Below are positions 47,210 to 60,733 of a stretch of DNA of 64,000 nucleotides, piece after piece (within the stretch, counting starts at the first letter, position 1; the number at the start of each line of letters is the position of its first letter). Source of the DNA: Pohlia nutans (lineage: Eukaryota > Streptophyta > Bryopsida > Bryales > Mniaceae); contig CM040093.1 of NCBI GenBank assembly GCA_022496805.1, positions 14,858,213 to 14,922,212 of the forward strand. Direction: 5' to 3'. The translations under genes and the position numbers were made by a program. The notes below the pieces were generated by a model, which was not told the DNA's origin, searched no databases, and saw nothing but the letters and a program-made list of their open reading frames with translations.

Positions 47210-47451
47210 TATTATAGCGTGTAAATAAAAATGAACATGAGTTCTCATACATACTTGTACTAAGAGTGTTGTCATTTGTAAAGTTGTAATTAGATTGCAA
47301 CATATAATATAAATCTAGAAAGTGAACAAGAAAGAACATCTAACGGAACAAATTTGATCCCAAAATTTCAAATATAGAAACTACTAAGGATCACGAGGTG
47401 ACAATTTTGGGCAAAATTTATATTTTCACACAATTCTTATACAAGACATTT

Positions 47452-47760
47452 GAGTTAACCGAAAAGAAGCTCGTCTAACCTCCCTTTTTGCTCTACTTCT
47501 AACCTCTCAATTGAACTATACTTGGGCTGAATAGTTCGTGTCATAGATTGTCCCCTTGTGGGCCATGGGCTTGGAAATTTGGTAGAAGGTGTGAGAGTCA
47601 TAGCGAGGTGTGGAGAATAATGACAGTGCCTTGCTTTAGATTGTCTCCCAACTCATCATAAACTAGATTTTGGTGTATTTATATTTCAATTTGAGTTCAA
47701 GAGGAATTCAACACAAGTTTGCCAAAACTTTCCTCTTTGAGCTCACTTTTCGGTTAACTC
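47452..47760. mobile_element. MITE family H, copy 1
   Basis: GAGTTAACCGAAAAG and CTTTTCGGTTAACTC, 309 bp, no coding capacity; ~90% alike by eye to 60215-60524. Confidence 0.85.
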
Positions 47761-48217
47761 TATTGTCACAAATTGAAGAAGTTTCTGAAAAATCCAATTG
47801 GTAAATCTTGTTTGAATGCCATTTTACGACCGAAATATTTAAAATATCTACACATGGATGTGCAATTGCAAAAGAATGGAGTAATCGATCTAAATGCCTT
47901 TGGATTCATATTGAATTTTATTGTAGAAATTCCCTTTACATTTAATTCAAAGATCCAATTTGAATACTACTTGTTTCATTGAACATAGCATAATAGAGCA
48001 ATGGGAGCCAACACCCATTTGCATGGGACCATAGTCTAGTTACAATCAGGGTTTTCTTTTCTAGCACCATGGTGCCAAATTTCACTGTCGTGGCACAGTC
48101 ATAATGGTCTAAATATGGAGGGACCACTCTCCATTGCATGCATGGAGCACTACTACAGTGTAAAAAAAAACCCTGGTTACAATTAGCCTGAACTAAGTTT
48201 ACACAGCAATGACATAA

Positions 48218-48436
48218 GGTAGGCGTACCTTAAACCACAACACCTAAAACCACCAACTTCTACACCCTTTCTTCATTTTAGGGAAGAAATGTAAGTTGTC
48301 AGTACATGTCTTAACTTTTGAGCAATTAATGCATAAGTCATGTAATGAAAGCCTACATTTCCTTCCTGAAATGAAAGAGGGTGTAGAAGTTGGTGGTTTT
48401 AGGTGTCGTGGTGATTTAAGGTACGTCTACCTTAGT
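48218..48436. mobile_element. MITE with ~80-bp inverted ends
   Basis: Left AAGGTAGGCGTACCTTAAA, right TTTAAGGTACGTCTACCTT; the arms extend through CACCAACTTCTACACCC to ATTTCTTCC. No target duplication beyond TA was resolved. Confidence 0.8.
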
Positions 48437-49415
48437 AGTCCCTAAATTTATGGAATACAAATGGCATTCCTTCATTACTTAGAAAACTGGATCTAAGTGA
48501 AGATTCTCTCGATCCAGTCTTCAAAAGGGTGCTCCATTACACTCTATTATGCTATGAAAGCGCACATGATCAAAAATTCTTGCAAATCTTGAAATTATTG
48601 AAAGCATTGATATTTTGTTGAAATTTTTGTAGTTGGTAAAATTATTTTTGACAATCTATTTAAATTTTTCGCCATTCTCACAAGTCCAGCAACTTACCCC
48701 AACTCGATCGCAATGAATGACCTATACCCTGGCTAACAAGGCACCCATACATAACATTCACTCACAAGGAGCTACCTCAACACCCGTGCAAAAGGAATCT
48801 AGATTCTTTTTGTGCACAATCTAGAATTAATTTCTGGAACCAAAAGCTGCAAGAAGACAGGTGTTGGTCACTCACTGAGCACCATGCATGTTCTCTAAAG
48901 AGAATACCAGACTTTCAGTTTCCTTGACAGTGTAGAAGGGTGATGAAGTATGTTCTGCAGCTCAAAGAAACACAAAAAGAGTATTCCTACCAAAAGAATT
49001 ATCCCCTTGCAAAGAGATACAACCTACATCATTCAACCCCATCATTCATCACCCCGGGAACCCCAGAAGTTTAAAATCCACAAATAAGAATTTCAAAATC
49101 AAAGAAACTGCAGGCACAGCTTCAACCTCTTCTGTTTCCACTCACTGCAATTTCCATAAAATGACACTAGCGTGGGAGACAGGAGAAACTAGAATGAAAC
49201 CAGTTGTCTCACTCTTCTTCCATCCATGCATAGCAAAATAAGGAACAACTTTACTAGGAACAACAGGCGGTCGTTGTTCCAGCAAAGATAATCACAACTC
49301 CCAAAATTGGAAACAGGCTTCCTACACTAGACTCATGTACACTACCTCATGTACAACATTGTCATCACAACTTATGAAACCTCCACCCTACAAGAAACAA
49401 ACCGATACATATTCT
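48437..49415. other. Intergenic and probable 3' UTR of the TPX2 gene
   Basis: No gene recognised between the MITE and the TPX2 stop. The last several hundred bases are probably its 3' UTR. Confidence 0.4.
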
Positions 49416-51929
49416 CTATGCAACTGAAACATCCTCACCCTTGGTTGGCGTGGCCATTCCAAGTTTCACAGACTCAGCTGCAACTAAGCTTTCACGCCGT
49501 GCTGAAGAACCTGCAGTTTCACGCCATTGCATTGACTTCCTAACCCCATCTCCTGCTTTGGTCGCAGATGGCTTACCGCTTCTGGTTTTGCCTTCATCTG
49601 CAGTCTTCGGACGATCATTGTGAAGAGACCTTCTGGTGTTGGTACTCCTCCCTCTCGTAGGGTCGGCTATCTTCTCCTGTCCCTGTGTCCTGTTCTCTGC
49701 ACTGGGTGTTTTCCTAGGAGAAGGCATAATACTTGCTGGTACTGCTTTTCTTGGAGTTTCACTTCCATTAACCTTTGGACGAGTGGCAGTCAAGGTTGGG
49801 ATTTTTGTCACTGACTTCCTGACGCTGGGTTTCAGGGCATCAGCTGAGTCAACTGACTTGTGTATACCGCTAGCTCGGAGGTCACTCCTGATTCTTGCCA
49901 CAGGAGACCTTGAGCCGTCACGATGTTCTCCCACTAGACTGCTTCTCCTTGACGTCGTGAGCTTTGGAGACTTAGGTCGAGTCGGTGGAATTTTCCTCAC
50001 TTCCACTTTTGGAGGCCCTGATTCTTGGTAAAAACTCGGCAAAGGAGTAGCCTTGAACGTCAGGCTCTTGCGCAACAGCTTCATCTTGTTCTCCAACTCC
50101 TCTTGGCTCTTGGCTTGAATATGGTTCTTCTCTTCTTCTTTCGCTTTCATCTTTTCTTCCAGTTTCGAATAGAACTCACGTCGCTTTTCCGCTCGCTCGT
50201 CACTCTTGAAGCTGAATCCAGATGGATTGTCAACCTTGATCCTGAGAGCCGCTATTTCCTCCTCAAGTTTCGCCTCTCTATCTTTCTCCTCCTGGTCCTC
50301 CTTTGAGATCTCTGTCGGGGCAGCTCGGATCCCTGCAGAAACAGGCCGGGGGGTCTTCATTACCTTCCTGGCTATGTGACTTGCGGTACGTGGTTTCGGA
50401 GCATCCGGATCCGTTGGTCGTCCCCCCAAGGAGGCTCTCTTCTCTGTTGCAAGATGAAAAGGCTGAGGAACTGTCACCTTTGATGACCGCGACCCTCGCA
50501 CAGAGGGTCGAGTGTGTGCTGCAGCACCACCCTTAGACCGTGAGGCACTATCGGAGCCCTCTCCCTCATCTGTAATGTCACGCTTTGCTCTGACGGGCCC
50601 ATCTGATCTTGCAGCAGGAGCAGAAGATGGTCTACCTGGTTTACCATGTGGGGTAACAGGCTTCTTTTTCTCGGTTGTTGCTTTCTCAGTTGGTGTTTTC
50701 TCAGGAGCTATCTCTTCAGCTGGCTTGGTTGATGATGTCGCCTCTTCCTGGATCACCTCGGACTGGTCACGGTGTGTTGGCAGCTCACCATTCACTCTGA
50801 CCTCTGCAATGGCTGGCTGTTCCATCACATGTTCTCCTATGTGTGCTCCATTCATACTAACATGAGCCACCTCATCCTCCATGTTGTCCCCTTCAAACTC
50901 CTCCTCCTCAGCAAGGTTTATGAGAGCTTGTAACTCATCTGCTTTCCCATCTTGGTCATCTTCAGAATGAGCCGGTGTATGATCATCATCACGCTGGATC
51001 ATCTCATGCACCTGCTGGCCCCCGATCTCATCCTCCTCATGATCCACATCATGCTCCTGGTGATCCTCGTGCGACGCCGTAAGTTGTTCCCCATGGATCT
51101 CTTCATCTTTCTCTGCAAAACCCTGTACATGAATCACAGCCCGGGTTTCCTTGCCCTCCTCATCGTCATCATCCACTATGTTATCTTCTTCATACTCTGC
51201 TTCATGGTCCTCTTCCTGTTGAGTTTCGTCATGAGTGTTGCCATTCTCGCCATTCTCCTCTTCGTCGTCGTGGTCATTTCTGTACCTTTCCCCATGCTCG
51301 TCCTCACTCTCCTCGTCATACTGTTCATCAGGGAAAGCCAGCTGCTCTCCTGTGTCAGAATCTGCCATGCCATCAGTAACATGCGCAACAATGCGCACAC
51401 TAGACAGTGTATCACCATCTTCCACCACAGGTTCCTCCATAGGATTCTCCTCTGTTTCCTCCTCTTCCTCATGCTCTTCTTCCTCTCCATTTTCTTCCTC
51501 CTCCAACTCCTCCTGCTCCTCCTCACCTAAACAGTGACAATTATTTGAACAAATTTCAGCCAAACGACCAATTTCACTTTCGAGGGGCAATTAGCTAAAA
51601 GTGTAGGATTTGCTACAAAATTACTATCAAATGTAAGAAGTTGCTACAAAAATATTGAAATATTGTTATCAAAAATATAAGAACATCACTGCACCTGACA
51701 TGTCCTCATCCCCATCATCGTGAATGGCTACCCGCAGGTGTGGTGCGGTAACGTTGTTGTCATCAGGATGGTGATGATCTGCTGAATCATCATCGCCCTC
51801 GTCGTCTACAGCCACCCGAAGCAGCATCGTGGAAGAGCCCTTTGTATTTGAATCATGAGTCAAGGAATCAAGATCCTTTGGGTCCGAGGTGGTCTCATTT
51901 TCAGGTTGAAGCTGTCCTGTGTCACCCAT
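49416..51929 (-). CDS. TPX2-domain microtubule-associated protein, WAVE-DAMPENED2-like
   Basis: Coding exons 51929..51695 and 51526..49416, 781 residues, phase-1 GT-AG intron. An AG acceptor two bases before ATG 51929 implies an upstream 5' UTR exon. N-terminal ~300 residues are very acidic with Glu/Asp runs and two related motifs, LLRVAVDDEGDDD and HLRVAIHDDGDED. The middle is basic and Ser/Pro/Lys-rich. The TPX2 C-terminal domain is at ~515-580: FSFKSDERAEKRREFYSKLE, MKAKEEEKNHIQAKSQEEL, LRKSLTFKATPLPSFY, then KIPPTRPKSPKL, the signature of the plant WVD2/WDL family, which binds and bundles cortical microtubules and affects anisotropic growth. Longer than typical WDLs because of the acidic N-terminus. 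Repetitive GAG/GAA codons there may vary in number between individuals. Confidence 0.93.
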
Positions 51930-54082
51930 CTCTGCAAACACACCGTCCAGTAAGAGACAATTTCATAACATTCTTTACCAATACAAGTGAGGTCCCTTTT
52001 CAGATTTGACACACACGAAGCAATAAATGTGAAAAGTAATAGATGTCAAGATAGCTTCCAAGATTCCTTCACTTTCAAGCGTTCAATTGAGGTAAAGTTG
52101 AAAATCTAGGCATAAATGCAAGCATATTCGCAACTTCAATATTTCAAGCATGGTAAAGAATTGTATGCTCTAGGACCAAAGCATTTAACCTGCAATCAGG
52201 TCTGGACCAATTTAACATTCTGCAAACGTTTAGGTAGTAACACCCAAAAGCAACCAATACTAAATGTTGGCTACAATGTAGATATTGCTTATGAGGATGT
52301 CCACCATCTAAAACAGCACAGGCTAGGGTTGGTTTTTGGTACACCTAAAGTATCCAAATAATACATGCTAAACTGCGCTGGAATCATTTTTCAATTGCTA
52401 ACAAGACCATAAAAACTAAGTCATTCTAACGATAGGAACGATGTTTCGTTGCTGTTACAAAGCTCATCATACTACAAGGGTGTTGAATGACTCACTTGGT
52501 CAGGTTCGCAATTGAGCCTGGGATTTATTTATCCCGTGAGTCCCGGAATACCAGCTGTATTTCTGCACTTCGATAAGAAAAACCATAAATAAGTATCTAC
52601 TTTGCACAAACAAAAGAATCTAACCCTGGTTTAACTCAACAACAAGTACCCTACACGAGTTCAGCACATTCTCCAATCCATCTCATCCACTCCAAATTCT
52701 TCTCGAAGAATGCTCTAAGGACCACAACAGAACTTTCAAGTTCAGTGCACTGGAACAGTTGGAAAATGAGGAATAAAAAATAAAACAGGAGGCCATTAAG
52801 CTGCACAAGCTTTACGCTAATAGGTTGTGCTCATGTAAAGGCTTATGAACACCACACACACACACACAAGCATCGATTCTAATAATGCAGATTCTACTAA
52901 TGCAGTCTCTTAATACCCCTCTTAAACAAGTTGCAGCCCTTCCATCTAAACACACGCTTCTTTTGTCGTTGTCACCATTCTTGATCTAGCAGTAAGAATG
53001 AGTCACAGAAATACACACAAATAACCGATACTCGTATACTGTAGAATACGGCGGCCGATTACTATACACAGCAAATGGGCAAGACGCAAGTAACAAAATG
53101 GATCTTGAAATACCTTTGAAACCGTTTATCTAAATTCCACTCTTAAGAAAAGGCAATCAGCCTTTTGTGAAAGAGCATAATCTCTGAACTCTCCATGGAT
53201 CTATCCCACGGAGGCGATCAGCTCAAAACCTAACCGATCTAAACAGATCGCTCGCACAAAGTTCAAATACCCTTTCAATGTGGATGATACGACGAGCGAG
53301 CTCCCAGTACCACCACTCACTGCATTGATCAATCGATAGATCAATAACCCTAATGGCGATCTCAACCTAATCCGATAAAGCACTGACATTCATGTCCTCC
53401 ACAGAAAGAAAAAAACAGAAATTAATAAACTGTCACCCACTTGTAGAAAGATCGTAGACGAAATCTTCAGACCTCGCGCATTGGAAGCTCCTCCATGGAA
53501 TCAAAACGCAATGTGGTTGTTCCGTGACAGCATTCACGATGTTACGATTCTTGCACAGAACCAACCGACTGAGTCACCACTTGATCTCTGCAGAAAGCCA
53601 AGCAGCCACACTCAATCGGTGACTAATAACTCCACCGCCAGCCAGCCAGCCAGCCAGCGCCGAAAAGGAAAAACTGCCGGGTGGCTTTTGAAATTCTACC
53701 ACTCGCTCAGCTGCGCATCTTTTCGAATTCAACAAAGACGGCGACGACAAGCACGATGAGGAATTTCTGGTTTCGAAAAAACACGAACTCGATCTTGGCT
53801 CTCTTTCGAAACTGGCTCCGGCTCTTGAGATGCGTGTCGGGTCGGAATGAATGGCGCTCCCCCCGAAATGGATTCAAGTGCCGCTGGCTGGCCCAGCCAT
53901 CGCTGCCACAGAAGAGCTTGCAAGCTGCCGTCTGTCTGACCTAAGACCTAAGACCGTGAGGGTCACTCCTCGGTCTTAGGTCGTGTGGCCTAAAACCGTG
54001 CGGTTCATTCTGGCCCGTATACCGGACCCTGTGCATTGGATACGGCATATCCACTCATAAATGTTCTCCTTGCGGTGAGTTA
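51930..54082. other. 5' UTR intron and upstream region of the TPX2 gene
   Basis: No additional gene recognised. The leader exon and promoter should lie here, probably near 53.2-53.7 kb where GC content rises. A (CAGC)n tract lies at 53639-53656 and a GACCTAAGACC / GGTCTTAGGTC hairpin at about 53938-53980. Both are simple repeats. Confidence 0.45.
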
Positions 54083-54330
54083 GGGCGAGTCCCCATGGGC
54101 CACCCGTGCCCACTCTCTGCAGAGAGAATAAACCAATTTTAGCTCCTGCTTTGGATTAGAGGACGGGTGCTAGAGCGATAGGACGGGCTTGGCACTTCCT
54201 CAAACCAAGGCCGCTGTCTTTTAGAGACCCGCTCTCACTTTTATTAGAGAAGAATCAGAGAAGGTTGAACAGTGAACCGGTTGTCTATTATCTGCAAGAG
54301 CGGGGACGGGCGGCCCATGGGGAGAGGCTC
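54083..54330. mobile_element. Harbinger-type MITE, 248 bp
   Basis: TTA on both sides (54080-54082, 54331-54333). Ends GGGCGAGTCCCCATGGGCC and, complemented, GAGCCTCTCCCCATGGGCC, imperfect in the first bases. Confidence 0.75.
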
Positions 54331-54483
54331 TTATGTAGTACACTTGTTCCTCTCTATTATCACTCAAGGTATATATACAAGGTGGCAGGCATGAAAAATG
54401 ACTTGACACCATGTGTATTCAGTTGCTTGAAATAGTCATATTGTCATATTATGGAGTGTCATATTATGGAGGATAGATGTATA

Positions 54484-54621
54484 CCGATATTTCCTCTGCC
54501 CCATAATAGGTGCTGCTTTTGATAACAAAATTATCCCAAACTACTTGATTCAAATCATTTGTTCAATTTTTCGTCAAAAGCATCACATATTATTGGGCCT
54601 ATTATGGGACGGAGAAAGTAT
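54484..54621. mobile_element. Stowaway (Tc1/mariner) MITE
   Basis: TTTCCTCTGCCCCATAATAGG on the left and CCTATTATGGGACGGAGAAAG followed by TA on the right. The consensus CTCCGTCCCATAATA terminus is typical of plant Stowaway elements. Confidence 0.82.
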
Positions 54622-54629
54622 GTGGCTTG

Positions 54630-55130
54630 TTCCCGGTAACAATATAAAATACGAGTATCAATACAAAATGTGGGTATCAATACTAAATGTGAGTATCAAT
54701 ACTAAATGTGGGTATCAATACCGTAGTACCATAGCTCCACCCCACAATCGAATATTTTATATTTTTTGAAAAATAAGGTTTGTTCCTCAAAAATTGAATT
54801 TTTTGGTTTTCGTTTTTGAGAAGAAAAAAATGATTCAAAATGGTCCAAAATTACCCAAAATAGTTTTAAAATAGAAAAATATAGCTTAAAATAATTTATT
54901 CTATTTCTGTTTATTGTCCTCATAATTTCTGATTTTTTACGTTTTTTTTATTTTTTGATTTTTTTTTGGCGACTCAGCTATGGTACTACCATAGCAAGCA
55001 TCCATAGAAAAGCTATGCTTGCTACTACCATAGCAAGCATCCATAGAAAAGCTATGCTTGCTACTACCATAGCAAGCATCAATACCATAGCATTTATTCT
55101 ATGGTATTGATTGGAGCAACTATTCTGCCT
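54630..55130. repeat. Foldback-like region of short tandem and hairpin repeats
   Basis: ~19-bp tandem units GTATCAATACTAAATGTGG at about 54655-54720. At 54980-55075 there are two and a half copies of a ~45-bp unit, each a hairpin (CCATAGCAAGCAT ... ATGCTTGCTA). GGTATTGAT on the right mirrors ATCAATACC on the left. Confidence 0.7.
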
Positions 55131-55459
55131 CATGGGTTATCATGCATTGAAAATACCATATGAGGGATAGAATGGTGATACTAGGGTGATATATAGGTTT
55201 TAAATGATATTTTCATTGATATTGATGCATGGAAAATATATAAATTACAAAATTAGACTATGTTCATGTTTTTATTTCAAAGTTTTGAATTATTTTCCCA
55301 ATATTTGTGCCCGTCGTTATACAAAACAATTCAATATACACACAACTTTGGTATTGACACTATAGAATGATCTCTAACCCAGTATCACCCTTTGGCACTT
55401 TGTTGCCTCCGTTCCATTTTTCCTTCTTTCACTAAAGTATTGTTCATTGCTAAGCTTAA

Positions 55460-56670
55460 CCCCTAAAGGACCGGAGTGTTTTTCCTCCAAAAACACTCCA
55501 ATGCTGCCATTTTTACTCCCCCATGCAAAAAATCCAAAAGAATGTTATTTTTTACCTTCTAACCGTAAGATCTTGTCCTAAACTATTTGAAAAACATACA
55601 CAACAAATTTCGTTGATTTTGACCGCACGGATTGCAAGATAATTGCGTTTGATGGAAAAAAACACCTCAAAAAAACACATGCCCGAAAATTTCAGATGCG
55701 TTTGACCACGGCTACATCCAAAAAAACCTCACTACCGAAACTTGTCACACTTCACTTTCACAATCTATATGATGTTACTTAGTTGTGTACCAATTTTCGT
55801 TGCATTTGGAGATGTTTAGGATGTTGAATGACACCTTGCACTTGTTGGGGGTTTAAAAGTTCAGAAAAGACTATATGTTTTTGGAATTGCAATATTTTCG
55901 ACTTTCTTTATTTAAAATACAAATCCGAGCGGTGAAACACAAGTACATTCCACCCTCTACAGAATGGCGAATTGTTTTTTGAAAAAAGAACAAATCTCCA
56001 AGTTTTAGAAGACATGTAGCACATTTTCTAAGAATTTTGGGGGTTAGGGGGGAAATAAAGGGTGGAGGAAGGGAATTGAAGTGCCAACCCATTCCAATGT
56101 TCATGACCCCACTAACTCTCAAGGTACACTGCCACGTGGCAGTCCCTCATTGGACGATTTTTATTTTTTATTTTTTATTTAAAAAAATGATTTTAATTTT
56201 CAAAATTTTAAATAATATTTTTAGTTATGAAATTGAAATTTTAGTTTAAAATAATATTTTAAATTTAAAATAATATTTTTCAGTTTAAAATAATATTTTT
56301 TATTTATAAAAAAATAATTTATAATTTATAAAAAATATTATTTATTTTTTTATTTATGAGTTTGGAAAACGGGGTGGTCTTTTGCCCCCCCACAGTCTAC
56401 CCCATTTTCCACACGCCGCCCATCTTGTTGCCCCCTTCTAAAATTCAACTATTTCTCTACTGCCTTGTTGCCCTTTCTCCCGAAAAAAACACATTTCCCC
56501 TCATAACTTTCACATACGGTGTTGGAATTCAAAAAAAAAAGAATCCCCATTTTCGTGGCACATTGGGGAATCTACTATTAAATTTCCTTCAAAATTTGAT
56601 TAAAAATGTGTTCACCGGAACCTACCCGATTCTCTAAATGTCCTAGTTAGGACACTTGGTCCTTTAGGGG
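55460..56670. mobile_element. TTAA-bounded element(s), 1.2 kb
   Basis: TTAA (55456-55459), CCCCTAAAGGACCGGAG on the left; CACTTGGTCCTTTAGGGG and TTAA (56671-56674) on the right. May be one element or two abutting ones. No coding capacity; the interior is rich in TTTAAAATAATATTTT repeats. Confidence 0.7.
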
Positions 56671-57084
56671 TTAATAAGTCCTTCATTTAAATAATAGTAA
56701 TAAAATATTTAATTTTTGGAGCATACACATAAGAATAGTATGAGATTTTGAAACCAATGAATCTATAGCCATCTCTTACCAAAATGATGCACTCTCAATC
56801 AATGTAGAAATTAGGTTGTGATGAAACAATTATGGTGTACTAGCCATAACATATGGGTGTTTTGCACTATGGGTGTCATAGTTTTGAACAAAAAAATTGT
56901 GTAAATAAATAGGGAAAATACAAAAAATATTTTAATATATTAAAAATGAAGTATTTTTGGAACCTTTTCAAAATATTTTATGTTATTTTGAAATATTTTG
57001 GAATATTCCCGCTTATGTCATTTTATCCACTTGCAAACCATGTTGAATGCATATTCCAACCACACCTTAGGCTCCATTTTAATT

Positions 57085-58425
57085 AGCCAAGTCAACACCC
57101 AATTCGCTAATTTTGCACTTGGCCATATAATCATGCACTTGGCCCCCAAGCGCATTAAAAAAAAATGTTTGAAAAATTCTCTAAAAAAACAGCCATTTTT
57201 GTCTTTCTACAATCCTTTACGTTGTAAAAAAACAATTTTTTAATTCATTTTGTATTCTCATCTTTATCTTTTTTTTTACTTTATCTTTATCTTATCTTTT
57301 TTTTTTTTTTTTTTTTTTTTTTTTCTTGTCTTCTTTCTTGTCTTCCTCTTGTCTTCCTTCTTCTTTTTCTTCTAGTCTTCTTTTTCTTCTAGTCTTCCTC
57401 TTGTCTTCCTTTTTTTTTCTTCACCTTGCCATTTATGAAGTTTAAACGTTAAAAAAAATAAATTAAATTAAATTAAATCAGGGAGCAGCCGATGGCTGAA
57501 TCCAAAATAGGCCTATTAAAAAAATAAAAAATAATTATTTTTATTATTTTTATTATTTTATTTTATTTTGGCTTCCGCTTTTTCTGGGCAGAGAGGGTCC
57601 GCGCGCGCGGACCCTACTCTAATTTTCAGCCTCCCCCCTTCACTCCCCCCTCTCCCCTATATAAACCCTCCCTCACTCTCCCTCCCTCACACTCTCCTTC
57701 CTCCCCTTTTCCTCTCTTGTCCTTCTCCCTCTCTCCTTTCTCCCTTCTCCTCAATATAAAGGAGGAAGAGGGAGGAAGAGTGAGGGAGGGAGAGTGAGGG
57801 AGGGTTTATGTAGGATAGAGGGGGAAAAAAAAAGGAAAGGGGAGGAGGGAGGGAGGGTTAAAAATTAGAGTAGGGTCCGCGCTCGCGGACCCTTTCTGCC
57901 CGGAAAAAGCGGAAGCCCAAAAAAAATAAAAATAAAAAAAATAAAAAAAATAAAAAAAATAAAAAATAAAAAATATATTTATATATTTATATATTTAATA
58001 GGCTTGTATTGGATTCAGCCATCGGCTGCTCCCTGATTTTTTTTAAATTTTTTTTTTTTAACGTTTAAACTCCAGAAATGGCAAGGTGAAGAGAAAAAAA
58101 GGAAGACAAGAGGAAGACTAGAAGAAAAAGAAGAAGGAAGACAAGAAAGAAGACAAGAAAAAAAAACAAGATAAAAGAAAAGAAAAGAAAAGATAAAGAT
58201 AAAGATAAAGATAAAAGATAAAAATAAGAATAAAAAATAAAAAAATAAATAGTTTTTTTACAACGTAAGGGATTGTAGAAAGACAAAAATTGTTGTTTTT
58301 TAAAGAATTTTTCAAACAAATTTTTTTAAAGCCAAAGTTGCTCATGGAATGAGTGCACTTGGCCAACCGCAAAATTAGGGAATTGGGTGTTGAACCAAGC
58401 TCGCAAGATTTTTTTTGGGGGAATT
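57085..58425. repeat. ~1.35-kb imperfect palindrome (giant foldback)
   Basis: Arms of roughly 650 bp face each other around ~57750. Paired blocks: CACCCAATTC / GAATTGGGTG, TTTCTACAATCC / GGATTGTAGAAAG, CACCTTGCCATTT / AATGGCAAGGTG, GGGAGCAGCCGATGGCTGAA / TTCAGCCATCGGCTGCTCCC, GCTTCCGCTTTTTC / GAAAAAGCGGAAGC, and the GC-rich GGGTCCGCGCGCGCGGACCC / GGGTCCGCGCTCGCGGACCC. Inner arms are CT/GA-rich around ATATAAACCCTCCCTCACTC. Confidence 0.85.
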
Positions 58426-60214
58426 TGCCATTTTAAGGGGCACTTAATAAAAAGGAACAAAAATTGCTACCATAAACCTCTAATATCCACCTTGTTTACA
58501 AATCTTTTTGGAATGTTTTTTGGAATGCTTTTTGGAATGTTATAGGAATTGAGGAAAAATATTGCCATCACTATATCTACAATGAAACATATCAATTAAG
58601 GCAATAACGAATTTATTCTATAGCTTTACCAAACGCAATGTATCACATTTTGGTCCAAATACTATTTTATATTATTTTTGAAAATTTTAATATACATACA
58701 ATCCTAGAATACATTTTCACTATAATTAACTTTTTGCCAAAAAAGCCAATTTCAATGACCAATAAAAATGTTTACGGCCAAATTTTGCTAGTTATACAAT
58801 GTCACACTACACATTTTGAACGCCCTACTGTGAAAACACCCATATAAATGTGACAAAAAAACGATGTGGTGCTACATAGATGTACTAGTTATAGTGGATA
58901 AGCTTTACAAAACAAGGTATGTCACAATGAATAGAAAAGATCCTACATTTTCTTATCTACGCCTTTTGGTATGAGACTATAGGACCACGTCTTGAAGTTT
59001 GCACATCATGCCACCAAGTGCCGAGCCACTCATGGTTTGTGTGCCATGTGATTATTATATTTAATAACCGAGGATACTCAATCAAATGATACACTCTAGA
59101 ATTGCACATTGTTTGTAAAATAGCCATGTATACATAGCATGTTCTACCTATGAATAAAACCAAGGAGATGTTTATCTTCATGAAATTGTAAAAACATACT
59201 ACATCATCTTGATTTTAATCACTTCTAAGATAAACTCGTTTTGGCAAGGCCTTTACATTTAGAGGCCCAGATGTCAACCCATTTACAAAATAGAGACAAA
59301 ATAGAGACTACTTATTTGTCCTTGTCAACTAGATTAGCTCCCAAATGGATTGGTTTCCAAATAGCAAATTGGGCTGAAAACTAGCTTAAATGCATTTTGA
59401 TAAACATTTGGCAATTTGAAAGTAATTCTTTAAAATATATGTTCAGACAAATACCACTGGAAGTACTCTCTCCATGCACCTCAAACAAATCCCAACATAC
59501 CATCTCTCTACAAAATCCTAATATACCGAATTTGAAGGTATACTTAGGCACCTTAGTGTCAAAATGATTTCCTTCCCATAAAAAAAACATTAGACAATCT
59601 AAACATAAAATGCAATTAGGAGGGATATACAACTAGGAGGGATATTTTAAAACTGATGTATGAATAAAAGTTCTACATTATGAATTTTAGATTCTATCCA
59701 TACGGAATATGGTTAGATCTATGATTGCTATCACTAATATTTATGTGCAAAATTTGAAACTTAAATTTCAATTTTTTTGGTAATTTGATTACAAATAAGA
59801 TATTGACAATCTGCAGATGAAATTTGTTGTGATGGGTTAAAATGTAATACTCTAAGTGTAGTGACTTTTGGAGATTTTTTGGTTGCTTAATTTTATGAGT
59901 TGATTTTTTCAAGAGCACTTTTCGAAACTAAAATCTTAGAAATTTTTGGTGAATCACTTCAACATGAAATGAGGCATATAAATTTCCCTTTCCACAAATT
60001 AGTTCACACAACATGAAGCTAACTTCCCATAAAATCTATATTAAAAAATCCCCACTAAAAAAAGTGCATGCCAGATGAAAAACGAAGTTTGTTTTTATAC
60101 ATTAGAGCATGCAAAAAAATAATGCATGGTTGGCATATTTTTTTTCCAAGAATAAATTTGATAAATGAACATTTTCTTAGTATCTTTCAAAATTCTCTGT
60201 TTTAACCATAATTT
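58426..60214. other. Gene-free AT-rich DNA
   Basis: No gene, paired termini or strong repeats recognised. Confidence 0.4.
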
Positions 60215-60524
60215 GAATTAACCGAAAAGAAGCGCATCTAACCTCCCTTTTTGCTTTACTCCTAACCTCTCTATTGAACTATACTTGGGTTGAATAGTGT
60301 CGTGTCATACATTGTTCCCTTGTGGGCCATGGACTTGGAGTTTTGATGGAAGGTGTAGGAGTCCTAGCGAGGTGTGGAGAATAATGATAGTGCCTTGCTT
60401 TAGATTGTCTCCCAACTCATCGTAAACTAGTTTTTGGTCTATTTATATTTCAATATGAGTTCAAGAGGAATTCAACACGAGTTTGCCAAAACTTTCCTCT
60501 TTGGGCTGCCTTTCCGGTTAACTC
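60215..60524. mobile_element. MITE family H, copy 2
   Basis: GAATTAACCGAAAAG and CCGGTTAACTC, 310 bp, same orientation as 47452-47760. Confidence 0.85.
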
Positions 60525-60733
60525 TATTGTTTTTTGGAAAAAACAAATTCCCTATTTTTTGAAATTTATTTTAAGAAAATTCTCTACCAACCCTACCGTC
60601 CACTTACTAAGTAGTACGGTACGTAAGGTTCATTTGAGGAAGTACTGACCTACATTATTGAGGGTGATTTTCTAGTGGCCTGCTTCATAAGTTTCCAAGC
60701 CGTATTTTACAACAACACTATCAGTATACTTAA

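Noticed and set aside
50952..51530. Plus-strand hydrophobic frame of 192 residues
   Set aside because: Antisense of the acidic Glu/Asp repeats of the TPX2 gene; Leu/Phe-rich only because GAA/GAG reads as TTC/CTC.
58065..58372. Hydrophobic frames on the minus strand
   Set aside because: Low-complexity TTC/TTT/CTT tracts in the palindrome arm.
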